From NCBI GenBank assembly GCA_027919835.1, contig JANVFP010000001.1, forward strand, positions 1,860,001 through 1,924,000: a stretch of 64,000 nt of DNA, read 5' to 3'. The DNA comes from Lentinula raphanica. Taxonomy: Eukaryota > Basidiomycota > Agaricomycetes > Agaricales > Omphalotaceae. A model generated the notes under the pieces. The model had not been told where the DNA came from and did not search any database. It saw only the letters and a program-made list of their open reading frames with translations. The first letter of the stretch is position 1; each line of letters starts with the position of its first letter. Below are positions 47,102 through 58,869 of this stretch, piece by piece. The position numbers and the translations under genes are program-made.

Positions 47102-49169
47102 ATGGCCTCTCTTATGCTCCCCACATTTGATGGAACGTTAGGCTGCCTTTTCATCGGCTCGAGTCTTGCTGCAATGTATGACTATGTCTTCAATGATTTT
47201 TGTCAAAGTTGATCCATGGCTCTACTAGCTTGTATGGAGTAACCTGCGTCCAAACCTTCATATATGTAACCTCAGACAGAACGAAGCACGACTCTTTGCA
47301 CCTTTGGCTTGTCGTTCTTATCAACTTGTGTGTATAGATATCAACCTCTTGGAACTGCTTATGTCTACTTACTAACTTACTTGACTCTAGTGTAAGTTCC
47401 ACAACATAGTGTGTGAATAGTGCATAGTACGATGATTATGTCGGATGTGCTTTCAGCTTCTAGACACAGGTCATCAAATTTCGGTTTCGATGGGGATGTA
47501 TCGTTTCCTGATCACCGACTACCTCAATCCTCTTCAACTGTCCAGTACGGCAGGTAGCGGTGGTGCGAAGTGAGCACCCAGTTTTCTTCTCTGAAGTAAT
47601 CACTAACAATCACTATTACTCTTCCATCCCGGATATACAGCTATATCCACGTATGGGTTTCTTGCCGACTCTTCCTATAGCTTGTACTCATATACACGCA
47701 CGATCCTTAGGTGGAGGTGATATTCGGAGTATGTTCTTTTCCTGAACACGTACTCGAGACTTCCAAGTTTTACATACTGAATATGGTTTGACAGATTTTC
47801 ATGCCTCTTTCGGTTCAGCTGTTAGCAATCATGGCATTAGTCCAAGCCGATTACACAGCTGATCACAATTGCACAGATTCTACGCTTGGCGCGTCTATGT
47901 TTTCAGTACCGCACTCACAAAGCAGTTGCGTGTCACGATTGCTGCTTTGACGGTAGGTTACCAACACTTCGGATGATTCTTCAATTTGATGTCCTTCGTG
48001 ATAGGTATGCTTAGCATTGCTCACATTTGGTGAGAACCATTGCCAATTCAGCTGGTCAACTCAGCACATGTAGCTTGACTCGGTACACTAACTTCGATAT
48101 GTGGCAGCTATTAGCATGGGTATGTGTTTCACTCGCTGCCGCAATTCATAACAACTAATATCTTTGTAGTCATCTTCGTCAGAACGATCCCGTCCATTCA
48201 TAGTGGTCCGTCTGTATTCACACCTACAGCTCAGGATTCGGTCGGTCTAAACTATTTTTTGTGGAGATTTTCGACTCACGTCTTGCACGCCGGACAGCTC
48301 GATTGGAAAATACAACTGCCCAGTGCCATTGCTTGCGACCTTGTGATCACCCTGGCGATGGTGTACAATCTTGATAAATCGCGCACAGGTCTCAAGAAGT
48401 GGGTAATTTAAGGCCGACTGATAGAGCATGAGGTCCATTTTAACATCATCATGCATGTACACAGAACAGACCACGTCTTGAATATGCTCATCATCTTCAC
48501 TGTCAATACGGGTTTGATCACTGTGTAAGCCTCTCGTTCGGTCTGATAGCTCGATACTCATGCACCATTATTACAGAGTATTGTCCACAGCGTCTCTAAT
48601 CTGTGTGAGTGAAAGAAATGATGCAAAATACCAGTCTCCAAACCCTCCTCATCCAGTTTCTGGTCTTACCCCAAAGCATCCTGGTATATGTGGCGCTGGA
48701 GACGATACTTCCTAAATGTGTGTTCCAACTTATTCATACCATTCTCCGTTATGATCCTGTTTCATAGGCTATTTGAATTCATTCCTTGCGACGTGAGCGT
48801 CTTCATTCGAGGTTCATACTATAGTAATAATCCGACCATAAAATGGCAGTCTGAACTCTAGAGAATTTCTCCGCGAGCGGATGTCTACCGAGATCACGGA
48901 TCGCACGATTGAAAACCTGTCGGCCAAATCGCGAACTCTTCACTTTGACCGGAACCCTGTGAGTGTTTTCCAATCCTAATTCCAACTTCAAGTTCTTGAA
49001 CTGATGATTGAATCATTCACAGGACCTGAGTTCCGGTTCCTCTGAGACTATGAGCTATGTCCGTAGCACGGGTCCCCCCAATCAAGTCAATACCTTGCGC
49101 GAGACCGTAAGTCAGACCAAATAATTTACTACGAAACTGACTTCTCTGAACTCGCAGGGCGACGTCTAA
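47102..49169 (+). CDS. DUF6534-like seven-helix membrane protein
   Basis: Multi-exon membrane protein of an expanded Agaricomycete family. Start at 47102 (MASLMLPTFDGTLGCLFIG). Family-like features appear in order: GVTCVQTFIYV in helix 2, a DYLNPLQL loop, FYAWRVYVFS, then LACDLVITLAMVYNL-like sequence (SAIACDLVITLAMVYNLDK) in helix 5-6, and the C-terminal YLNSFLAT...LNSREFLRERM. A long polar tail ends at 49169. Introns are numerous and I traced only some. Function is unknown. It could be a small-molecule receptor by topology, but nothing in the sequence shows this. Confidence 0.7.
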
Positions 49170-49319
49170 ACAGTAACCTCAATTCGAGCTGCTATATTGG
49201 CGCTGCAATCTGCCAATGTAAATAAGATGAATGAAGTTGTAGCACATTGTAGAATTATAAGTGGCGTATGTAGCAATTATTATCGAAACACGATGAACCC
49301 GCAACCAATCACTAGAACT

Positions 49320-50942
49320 CTAGTTCAACGTCGGAGTGAAGCAAAGGGAGCTTTCCAATTTTGGACACATGATTTGAGGTGGACTTTGTGGAAGACTACT
49401 CCCGTAATACTCTTCGATCGCTTTGTCTCGAGCTGATACATGTCGCTGACCAGTAGTCTGACGAGTGACTTGCTTTTTCGGACTATTGCTGCGACTGCGA
49501 CTGCTACGGACAGGAAGCGCCGTGTATGAATCTGACGACCGAGTGTTGACTCTACCTCGAGATTTGGAGGGAGTAACGCAAGATTCAGGTTCGTTGTTAC
49601 CCCAGAAGAAGCCGGTGCCCATTTGGCTAAGGCCAGAGATTGATAATGCAGGGGTGGGCAAAGGAGAGCCTTCAACCATTCGAAAGCCAGTTTGGGCGGT
49701 GCGTGTGCTGCTCTGAGTCTGCATAGTCGTGCTTCTGCTAAGATTGTTCCCTACACGTTGTTTGTTGCCGAAAGATGTGTTTGTATTGTCCAAATTTGTG
49801 TCTGACTCATTTCGATTGTGGTTCAGACGACGACGAGAAAGAGATACAACACGCGCCGTAGACGGACTACCAGCGTTTTCTTGATCGAAACGAGGGGAAC
49901 GAGGGTCATAGTTGCTCTCGAACTCGTCCAGGAATGACATCCTTTCGACCAAATCATCGTCATGAGTTTCATCTTCGTCCCCGACTTGAGAATAGATTGA
50001 CACAGAAGTTGCAGTCTTGGTAGTTACAGCCCTAGAAAGTGCTTTATCACGTCGAGTTCGACCAGCTGTTTTCTGGCGAGAATTCTTCGGAGGTGGCTTG
50101 GGCGGTGCAAGGAAATTAGGATCCAGCTCATGTCCTCCTCCACGATCTGCGTCGAGGGCACGCCAATTGAAAGATGTTGTCTGAGTGTAAGCATTCTTCT
50201 CTGGACTATGATCAGGAGCTTCCAATAGATCTTTTCGCTCTGAGAGACTGGAACAGTACGCGGGTCCAACTTCTAGCTCACTCCGTCTTTGCCTTCTTCG
50301 TCCGGTCTTATTCAAGACGTTGCCTTCGTCGTCGAAGTCGCGTAAACGAGGTTTACGAGTAATACAACCCCAGCCGATCCAAGCTACCACACTTCCCAAC
50401 ACAACACCGATAACAACAAAGATCGGAATAAGATACGCCTCAGTCTTGGAGTTGTTCGAGTTTTGAGGTTCAGGATTCTTCGGGTATGAAGTGAAACTTG
50501 AAGCGGCTGGCTGAGAAGACATAGTTGCGTTGATCAAAATTATAGATTGCAGTGCCGACGTGGTTGGATCCAAGGTGGATATTGAACTGCTTGCGGAAGT
50601 CAGCGTCGAGCTTGAAGAAGTAGGAATAACCGAGCTTGAAGACACGTCGGAGGCCGAGGAAAACAGAGAGGAAGGGATTGCAACGGAGAAAGAAGTGGCT
50701 AAAGTCGGAGACACGACGGGTATTGGGGTTGGTGAAGTGGTCGTTGTAGCGACACCGCCAGGAGGGTAAGGCCACCAGTAATCATAGCTGCTGCTGGTGG
50801 TCACAGGCTGATTATAGAAAGGTGCGGCTAGCGAAGTCTGAGCTGCGAGTTGCCGATAGTTGATGTTGTACTGTGAATGGGTGGGCGTGTTATGTTCATC
50901 ATCTTGTTCTACTCGCTGAACAAAGGCAAGCGGGCGAGGCAT
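49320..50942 (-). CDS. Ser/Thr-rich single-pass membrane protein
   Basis: One uninterrupted frame of 540 residues, start 50942 (MPRPLAFVQRVEQ). The first half is Ser/Thr/Pro-rich, suggesting an O-glycosylated extracellular part. One clear membrane helix (YLIPIFVVIGVVLGSVVAWI, about residues 170-190) is followed by a basic CITRKPRLR stop-transfer. The rest is a polar cytoplasmic tail with Ser/Arg-rich stretches. This resembles fungal wall-stress sensor layout (Wsc/Mid2-type), but there is no WSC cysteine domain and no obvious signal peptide, so sensor function is only a guess. Lack of introns is unusual among its neighbours. Confidence 0.65.
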   Translation of the reverse strand: MPRPLAFVQRVEQDDEHNTPTHSQYNINYRQLAAQTSLAAPFYNQPVTTSSSYDYWWPYPPGGVATTTTSPTPIPVVSPTLATSFSVAIPSSLFSSASDVSSSSVIPTSSSSTLTSASSSISTLDPTTSALQSIILINATMSSQPAASSFTSYPKNPEPQNSNNSKTEAYLIPIFVVIGVVLGSVVAWIGWGCITRKPRLRDFDDEGNVLNKTGRRRQRRSELEVGPAYCSSLSERKDLLEAPDHSPEKNAYTQTTSFNWRALDADRGGGHELDPNFLAPPKPPPKNSRQKTAGRTRRDKALSRAVTTKTATSVSIYSQVGDEDETHDDDLVERMSFLDEFESNYDPRSPRFDQENAGSPSTARVVSLSRRRLNHNRNESDTNLDNTNTSFGNKQRVGNNLSRSTTMQTQSSTRTAQTGFRMVEGSPLPTPALSISGLSQMGTGFFWGNNEPESCVTPSKSRGRVNTRSSDSYTALPVRSSRSRSNSPKKQVTRQTTGQRHVSARDKAIEEYYGSSLPQSPPQIMCPKLESSLCFTPTLN

Positions 50943-51115
50943 ATGAATTAGAGAGCGACCGCGAGAAATGAAAGGAAATCGTAAAGAGCGTGAGGATTAG
51001 CAATGGGCGATAGAAGATGGTGGTTCAATTCAATGAATGCTGAACTGGTAAGCGCCCAGTGAAGCGCCGAAATTTTCAAATGACATTTTTTACAGACTCG
51101 TATCCTAAAGTGAGG

Positions 51116-53659
51116 CTACTTCATAGTCGGCATATTCAGGGAAACGCCCTCTCCCGCAACGTTGGCATCATCCGAGCGCCAGAGACTCGTTGTAGTCTGG
51201 TGTTCAGAATTGTTATGAGTGTCATTGATGAGTGCTCAGTGGATCGTCTACTAACCTTCGTCTGAGTGTAGAAATTAATTCCCCTGTTGCGTGAGGATGT
51301 CATGAGCACACGAGGAAAAGTGAACGAGACTTATAGAACATACCCTTTTCCGTAGAAGTTGATGTCTCCCAAGAAACTGGCCTGCAAAGCGATTGCCATC
51401 AGCAACGAAGAAGAGAATACCACACCTCAAGTCACTCGCCTTGTTACCAGTCCAAGAGAAGAAAGGCAAAGGGACCTGTCGCGATATCGTCAGTGATGTA
51501 TGAAAATATTCCGACGAAAGGAGTCTCGTACAGGAATGGGGACATTGATACCAATTTGTCCCGCTTCAATCTCAGTCTCAAACTTCCTCGCGATAGGTCC
51601 TGACTGTGTAAAGATAGCTGATCCGTTACCGTATGGATTGTCGTTGATCAATGTGATAGCCTCGTCTAGGGTCTTAGCATTGATGACAATGAGCACGGGT
51701 CCAAAAATCTCCTCCCTTGATGACAAAAGGAGAACAGCGTCAATGTTGCATACACACGGAAACTAACGACACTAACTTGTAGCAGGTCATGCTGGTTGTG
51801 GCTTCAAGGATAGTAGCACCGACGAAATTTCCGTTGGGGTAATCGGGGATCTGTTTTCCCCGACCATCCAGAAGAATCTTGCCTCCTTCTTTTTCTGCGG
51901 ACGCGATAAGACCTTCAATGCGGGACTTTGCGGCAGGAGTGGTGACAGGGCCACTAAGCAGAACGATATCAGCATTGTAGATTGACTTGGAGAATGTATG
52001 ATACGCACAAATCAGTGCCTTTCTCGAACCCTTGGCTGACTTTGAGTTTACTTGCACGTTCGATAAGATCGGGTAAGAATTGTTGTGCTGTTCCGACTAG
52101 TATAGCTTGAAAGAGATGTCAGTTAGGTGTATGTGGAATTATCAAGCATTGGAATGGAAAGCTTACCAACGGATATGGCCATACAGCGCTGACCGGCAGC
52201 TTCAGAGGATAATTAGCAATTCATGTCGTCGAAGCAGGAAGGGTTTGATTTTACCCCCACAAGCCGCGCCCAGAAGGGCATTCAAAGCCTGATCTTTGTT
52301 GGCTGAAGTAAGAGAAACAAGTCAGAATGAACGTTCCGATCTCTTTTAGTCGCGCACGAACCATCCGGCATGATTACAGCATGATTTTTTGCCCCCATGT
52401 TGGCCTAAAGGTTTCAAAAACACGTTAATGAAGCTCAAGTACATGATGAGCGTCTGTTTCATACCTGAACACGCTTGCCATTCTTCGTTCCTCTGGACGA
52501 GAAATGAGGTGAGTTCTTTGTACAGAAGTAGCAAACTCACGTATCATAGATATGCTGGCCAGCTCTATTTCCACCGACGAAGCTGATTGCCTTGATTTTT
52601 GGATGGTTGCAAATCGCATTGACTGTCGGAACGGTCCCGTGCACGATATTGAGAACCCCTTTTGGTAGACCTGCGAGGTACCTCGTTAATAGCGGCTCAC
52701 CATCTGGATCTGAGTAGCATTTTACCTGCTCTTTGACAGAGTTCCGCGATCATCAAGGCTGCGCCGGGATCACGCTCAGAAGGTTTGAGTATGAGTGTGT
52801 TGCCAGTGACGATGGCCATAGGGATAGTCCAGAGAGGAATCATCCTTGAGTTTCGTGTGAGACAATCATGAGATACTGAAGCTGATCAGGGATTCATCTC
52901 ACGCAGGGAAATTGAACGGCGCGATACTGGACGATTTCGTTAGAAGAAATGCCCCGTAAGTAGTACCGAATATGACCGAACCTTGCGCAGACACCCAACG
53001 GTACTTTTCTTGTTTCAGTATCCATATCTTTGCTTACTTCGAGTTTTTCTCCCATCAGAAGGGTAGGAATGGAGCATGCTGTCTCAACGACTTGCAATCC
53101 TCGAAGAACGTCTCCTTGTGCGTCTAAAAAGTCTTGAGCTGAATGAAGCCTTGGATAGATCGTGGATTTGCAGACCTCCGAATGTTTTTCCTTGCTCGAG
53201 CACGATCGCATTTGCAAGATTATCCATGTTTTGCCTGATGAGAGCCTGCAATCTGTATACAATCGTGGTTCATCAGTGCTCGGTGGTTGTACGCCTGGCT
53301 CGAAATGATTTACTCCAAGGCAAAACGTTGTCGTTTCAAAACACTGGTTTTCCTCCAGCTTTGAAAAGCCCTTGAAGCCGCATCGACTGCGCTTTCAAAC
53401 TCCTCACTTGTTGTCTCGGGCACCTTTGACAACAACGTTTGCGTCGACTAGATACAGCGTTTTCTTAGCATGCTACATCGATAGTAGTCATAGTATATGA
53501 ACTCACCGGATCCAGTACTTCGATCCATTTATCTGTCGTGCTTTCTCTGAATTCTCCATCGATAAAGTTTTTGGCTGTTCCTCCAAGGAAGCTTGTACCC
53601 TTCCACTGCGATGAGAGTTGTTCAGCTCGTTCGAGCGATAAAGAGCTGAGACTGGGCAT
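51116..53659 (-). CDS. Methylmalonate-semialdehyde dehydrogenase (acylating)
   Basis: Mitochondrial-type aldehyde dehydrogenase of valine/pyrimidine catabolism, making propionyl-CoA or acetyl-CoA from the semialdehyde. Start 53659 ([15 protein letters not shown]), stop 51116-51118. Many introns; the spliced frame is continuous. Signatures: [74 protein letters not shown] with the catalytic cysteine, EEIFGPVL and [16 protein letters not shown]. These are specific for this subfamily. There is no long presequence, so targeting is uncertain. Intron 51439-51382 appears to use a GC donor (AAG/GCGAGT): only that splice joins GNK to [12 protein letters not shown] in frame. The gene ends in MPTMK. Confidence 0.88.
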
Positions 53660-55536
53660 GATTTGTTTTTCTTGTGTGTGAAAGTTACAGTTGAGGAGGA
53701 AAGCAGAAAGCAGAGCGTGAACTTGCAGCCGTTTTCATAAACGCGGATCTCGGAATTCCGTTCCCGATTCGTTTTTTCGGCCTTTCCGACAACATGAGCT
53801 GCGAGTGAGAATGCAGAAGTTAGAATCATTGGATAGTGTGTGTGCGAACAGGTTGCTGTGAGCAGATGAGAGAACAATGCTAGGATTGGGAAAACTCTTC
53901 GTGTCCATTAACGCTCGTGTAGTTGGCTATTGGTGGCAATGGAAAGAGTAGCACTGATGACTGTAATCATTGATTCTTCGACGGATACTCCGCGGCAACC
54001 AGAAGGAAGCAGGGGGCTCGGCCTATAATTGCATGCGGAGTAGCAATCGGCCGGATAGCGCCGAAGTAAGGCCGAACTCAATACTCATTGTTCCGATTCG
54101 CCTTCTTCAATTTTGCGAAAGTCTAACCCAACTATCACCTCGCTGACGCGGCCAACGACGTGTAGCGCGCGACGTTCAGCCTTGATCTCAGGCAATATGA
54201 GCACTATACCCTTGGTGAAGTTTGAGATCGATCTCCTTATAGTTATTCACCGATTTCAACATGTTTTCTGCGTACGCCGTACGCTAGTGGCATGACTGAC
54301 CCAAGGTACGCTTGGTTCTACTAGTATTGACCGATACCCACAAGCTTAACAAGTTAGTCGTTCGGATTCAGGTTTTCGACGACGTATAAGTTGCGAGAAA
54401 TTGAGGTAAACGTGAAACTTCTAACTGGACCGTCAGTCAATTACTACTTCAGCCTACTAAAGCGTATACGCACTGTCGCCACAGAAGTTCTACTGCGATT
54501 TCATCTCACGTTGATTGAACCCTTATATATCATTGCTCAATCCGCACGTTCCTTCATACCCTAGGATCAGCTCTATTGGTGAGTAGCTTACGCCCCCGTA
54601 CCTGTTTTATTCAAACCAGATCGAAAATGGATGGCTCTGACAGACGTATCTTCTCGGCTTGTTGGCATTTCTCGCTCTGGCGCTTTCTCTGTCGTAACTC
54701 AATGACGATTTGCTAAAGGATCTCGCAATTTTCCAGTCATGTCTGATTTTTTCCCTAGTGATTATGAATGGGGTAAGCATATCGATATCGGGCACTCGAC
54801 TATGTATTAATCATGGAGCCCGAATTATGGGATTCATCCTATTTCCATTGCAGTGAGTCGAGCACATAGCATGCAGGAGGCCAAGCGGGATTTCTAAATT
54901 CATACAGGACTTTTCGGAGGAGGCTGTCCCATCGTTGGCTACAGCGATGTGTTTTGGGTTGGTATAGCCACCTCAAACATGGGCGCCGACGATTTCCTTT
55001 ACTACTACGACACTCCCGGAGCAGAAAGGCAGGGATTTCTGACACCAGTTGAGCGCTCTCCCATGCACACCTGTGCTGCCCTTCGGATGATACAATACCG
55101 CTGTAATCACAGCGATGTAGATTAAGTGGGTCTCCATCTTCAACGCACCGCATGGTTTGACAACAGATATGTATGTATCTTAACATGCTCCCCTTCACCT
55201 TTCTGTTCTCCAATCTTACAAAAGACCCGGAAGGGAGCAGGTTTTCTCTCGAACCATCAAAACCAATTCAGAACGCGATTGACTACCATGTACAAGTGCT
55301 CCTTTAACTTGTAGTAGCCGGCGTATACGAAACTCCGCAAGGATAGACGAAGATACGCCGCTGCCCTGCGACCCACTGGAAAACGTTTCTTTCAATGAAT
55401 GGTCTTAGAAATGAACTCTCCCGAATCGTGCGCGGGATCAGAACGCAAGTCAGTCGAGGGTTCGATTTTATCTCATGTAACCTTCAGAGAGTATGCTGTC
55501 AGGGATAGTTCCTCGGTTTTTATAGGAGCTACCATA
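53660..55536. other. Intergenic, no gene recognised
   Basis: Nearly 1.9 kb with only short frames on either strand and no family motif. No tRNA-like T-loop (GGTTCRANTCC) was spotted. It includes the dehydrogenase promoter and the leader of the next gene. Confidence 0.45.
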
Positions 55537-55546
55537 TATATAAAAG
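55537..55546 (+). promoter_or_regulatory. TATA box of the methyltransferase gene
   Basis: TATATAAAAG about 55 bases upstream of the ATG at 55600. Confidence 0.5.
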
Positions 55547-55599
55547 GCCCTCGACTTCTTCCACAGATGGTTCTGCGTGGACTTCACACAACGAGCAAA

Positions 55600-56377
55600 A
55601 TGGCTTTACTTCTCAAGCTACCGTTGTTGGTGTCTGAAGCAGTATGCATACGGATCTGTGGCAAGCCGCCTAACCCTCCAGCGTCCTCCGGACATGTTAT
55701 CATACCTGATTGGAGAGAACATTTTCTAAGGAGCTTGGCTTATCCTTCAAGGATCCTTCGCGTCAGTGCCTTCATTTCCCTCTTGAACATAGACTGACAC
55801 CCACACACTCACGCACTCTTGATAGACAACATCATGGCTAGCACAATTCATAGAGTTCCTCGTTATCATAGCCTATCACAACCCCCGAGGACCCATATCT
55901 CACTTCGTTCTCAAGAACCTCGTCGCCGATCCCTCCTGCGTCGAAAGACTCCGCATAACACCTCTATCTCTGATTGGGAACGGGATCAACCTCGCTGGAA
56001 CGATCCTCCGCGTGTCATGCTACCGCTCGCTGGGGCGTCTCTTCGTATTCGAACTCCGCATCCAAAAGGATCACCGGCTCGTGACGGATGGACCGTATGC
56101 GTACGTGCGACATCCCAGCTACACTGGGCTCATCCTGTCCGTCTGTGGTGCATTCCTGGGCCATGCCTCCAGTTCGTGGATCCTCCAGTGTGGTCCAATA
56201 CAGAATGCGTTCGTCCAGGCTCTTGCTGGGCTCTGGACGCTCGTGGCCATCGCGGTTGTGGCGAGTCTTCTGCTTCGCGTGAGTAGGGAGGACGCTATTC
56301 TGAGAAATGCGTTTGGTAAGAGATGGTTAGAGTGGTCAAGAGATGTTCCATACCAGTTGATTCCAGGGGTATATTGA
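55600..56377 (+). CDS. Isoprenylcysteine carboxyl methyltransferase-like protein
   Basis: Membrane methyltransferase family that methylates the prenylated C-terminal cysteine of CaaX proteins (Ras, pheromones) at the ER. Two exons, 55600-55761 and 55826-56377, give 237 residues. Exon 2 carries WLAQFIEFLVIIAYH and other helices, then the family signature TDGPYAYVRHPSYTG at about residues 140-155, which binds S-adenosylmethionine, and a C-terminal RVSREDAILRNAFG with the expected arginine/glutamate-rich end (KRWLEWSRDVPYQLIPGVY). Length and topology fit the basidiomycete ICMT-like group, which is multi-copy, so this may be a paralogue rather than the housekeeping Ste14 orthologue. Confidence 0.8.
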
Positions 56378-58811
56378 ATGGTAAGTCTGAAGTTGTTGAT
56401 TTTTGCCTCGAGGTCTTGCTCAAAGGTTGCTCACCAGTGTCATTCGGGATTCGAAATGGGGTTCCTAGAGTTATCGGAAGTTATCGTGCATATATATTGA
56501 CGTTCTCGAGGAATGCTGGGGCTGACAGTGAGACTGAGAGAAGCGGATACCTATGTTGGGAAGCATAATAGATCAGTCCGAGATTGTCGTGTTATCTAAA
56601 GCCTAGGACGAGGACTGAGATTTGGGGAGAAGGGGACTCTCACCGTGACTCATTCTCACTATCGATCGTCAAAACCGGGACCGTGTGGTTTCCCGTCTGG
56701 AAAAAACCCACAGTGACCACTTGAACTCTCTTTTGTAGCCTTATGGGGGCTGGTTTTTACTGTTTAGGGTAGCCTTCGCGAACATCTCCAGGTTGGAAAT
56801 CCCCTAAAAGTGTCCTTGGGCATTCGGTATGGATGATCAACTGCTTTCTTTGACGTGTGACCTATGTATATCCTATGTCTGTATGTAAAGTGTTAGTCTA
56901 CCGGGATCTGCAAAACAGCGACTACAGGAGGCGAGCTAGGACGGGGCTGCTAACAATATATATGATGTAGACAGGCATGCTTCCATTAATGAGGTGATTA
57001 GGTTGAGAATGTCGCGCAGGAAACCGCGTTTCTGGGTAGTCAAACCTTGTTAAGAGCTCTAGACTCAGCGCACAGACTTCATAGTACATACTCATGTTGC
57101 AAACGAACTGATGAACGAACGATTTCTGAGACGTTAATTTTTGGAAAGAGACGTCAGCGATTCAAGAACATATCCCGGGTCTACTATGCCGCAATTCACT
57201 ATCGAGTATGCATCTGACATCATGTTCACCAATCTGACTCTCTGAGCAGTAGCAGTGAGTACTTCAAACGGAACAAATGACTGTATGATAAACAAGAACT
57301 GAGGGCTTCCTGAGAGTAGAAAGCTTGTCCCGGATCAAACTTATTCAACTCAGGCGACTCATGATCACCTAAGTCGTCTTCAGGCATCACAGTTGCTGAT
57401 AGTTGTTGATACTAGATAGAGTCAGATAGCACAGGCGGAAATATCGCACCATTACCCACAGCAGTCACAGTCACTGACCATATGTTACTTGAATCGATTC
57501 GTGTACGCAATTTCTGATGAACATAATTGTGAGTACGAAGTTCTTTTTCGGAGTCGGGGTCGGGATATTCTGTGCGCATTTGCTTCCCCGGCGCGTAATG
57601 TCGAACATCAGGTGGCGGTAAACGGAAGATGCGAGAAAAGCACCTGGCAGTAGCTCTGTTATCTTGTAGATGAATAAGGTTCCAGTTGTTGGCACTCAGG
57701 AATTCCATCCATCAAGATTATTCTCGTTGACTTCTCTAACTTGAAGCTCTTCAAGTGACCTTGTCGGTACATTTCATGCTCGGAGGTCTTTACTCATCGA
57801 TGTCACCGAACCAAGCATCATCAGACCCCATGAAAAGCATCGACACAGATAAGGATTTTCCGAAACTGACCCCATCGGCTACTAGACCTTTACCGCAGGT
57901 GACATCTGGCATACTGGAAACATCATAATTAGTAAATTGGCTTCACGAGAGCAATCAGGCTCACGAAATATCAAGGGAGTTTTCAGACGTCAAGCCTGCA
58001 GGCAAGCGATCGTCAATAGCGGGCATCTCGACGCTCGCTCCGAAGCCCAAAGTGGATCGTTGAAGATCGTGGAAAGTTGACGCGTTTTTGAGTTCAATAG
58101 GGTTTCCTGAGGGTTCATGATCGTCGCTTGACAATCGACGAAGATTGTGCTTCACTTCCGGAGTCTCTTCTACACATATTCTATAGCAGGCCAGTAGTAG
58201 CTCTTCATTTGGATCGGACTCTTACCATCTGCTATAGTACTCCCTAGCCCCGTCTTGATCCCAGGGGATCGAAGGGGATTGACTGGTCAATTATACTTTT
58301 GGACCTCGTCGAACATTCGACGCAGGGAAATGAATATCTGCTCTGGCCTGCCCGAATGCCACTGGGAGACTAGTAGACGCGTCCCAGGAGGCCCCAGGCC
58401 TGCTGCAGGTAACAGCAAGCGACTAGAAGGAGACTCGGACTCAGCTCCAGACCAAATGGTAGATCTTCCTGCGAAATTACTTCAGCATTTGCATACCTGT
58501 TGGCCCCTACACGTACTTATGCTTATGAGCAGCAAACGCGTCGAGGAGCATCGAAGACACAGAGGCGGTGTTGAATGAACACTGAACAGGGGCAAGCCGC
58601 AAAATGAAATCGGAAACGTCGGACCGATGAAGAATTCTGATACCTCGGAGATCGGACCGGATCCCGGAATCAGACTTTGCGGGGAACAGTGCAAAGTGTT
58701 TTTTGTCCAAGTTCCAAGTACCAAACTTCGAAGTCCCTCAGAACCCTGCGTTCCCTGGTCGGATTTCGGACCGTATACGTTTCTGCGATGATCCTGTTAT
58801 GAGGTTAGAGG
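56378..58811. other. Intergenic region with an uncertain minus-strand gene remnant
   Basis: About 2.4 kb. On the minus strand, 58230-57960 reads ESDPNEELLLACYR...VEETPEVKHNLRRL and 57708-57412 reads another polar stretch, FLSANNWNLIHLQDN, which may be exons of one unrecognised gene. I found no linking splice model and no family. The rest shows nothing. Confidence 0.3.
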
Positions 58812-58819
58812 TATAAATA
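58812..58819 (+). promoter_or_regulatory. TATA box of the polyol dehydrogenase gene
   Basis: TATAAATA about 50 bases upstream of the ATG at 58870. Confidence 0.5.
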
Positions 58820-58869
58820 CAGGATGGAATTTTGGCTGGAATTACCAGTTTCAATCTCACCTTCAACCA

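Noticed and set aside
53330..53380. Apparent frameshift in the dehydrogenase near AAFQSW
   Set aside because: Re-reading the bases gives four T on the coding strand, which keeps [10 protein letters not shown] in frame; the gene is intact.
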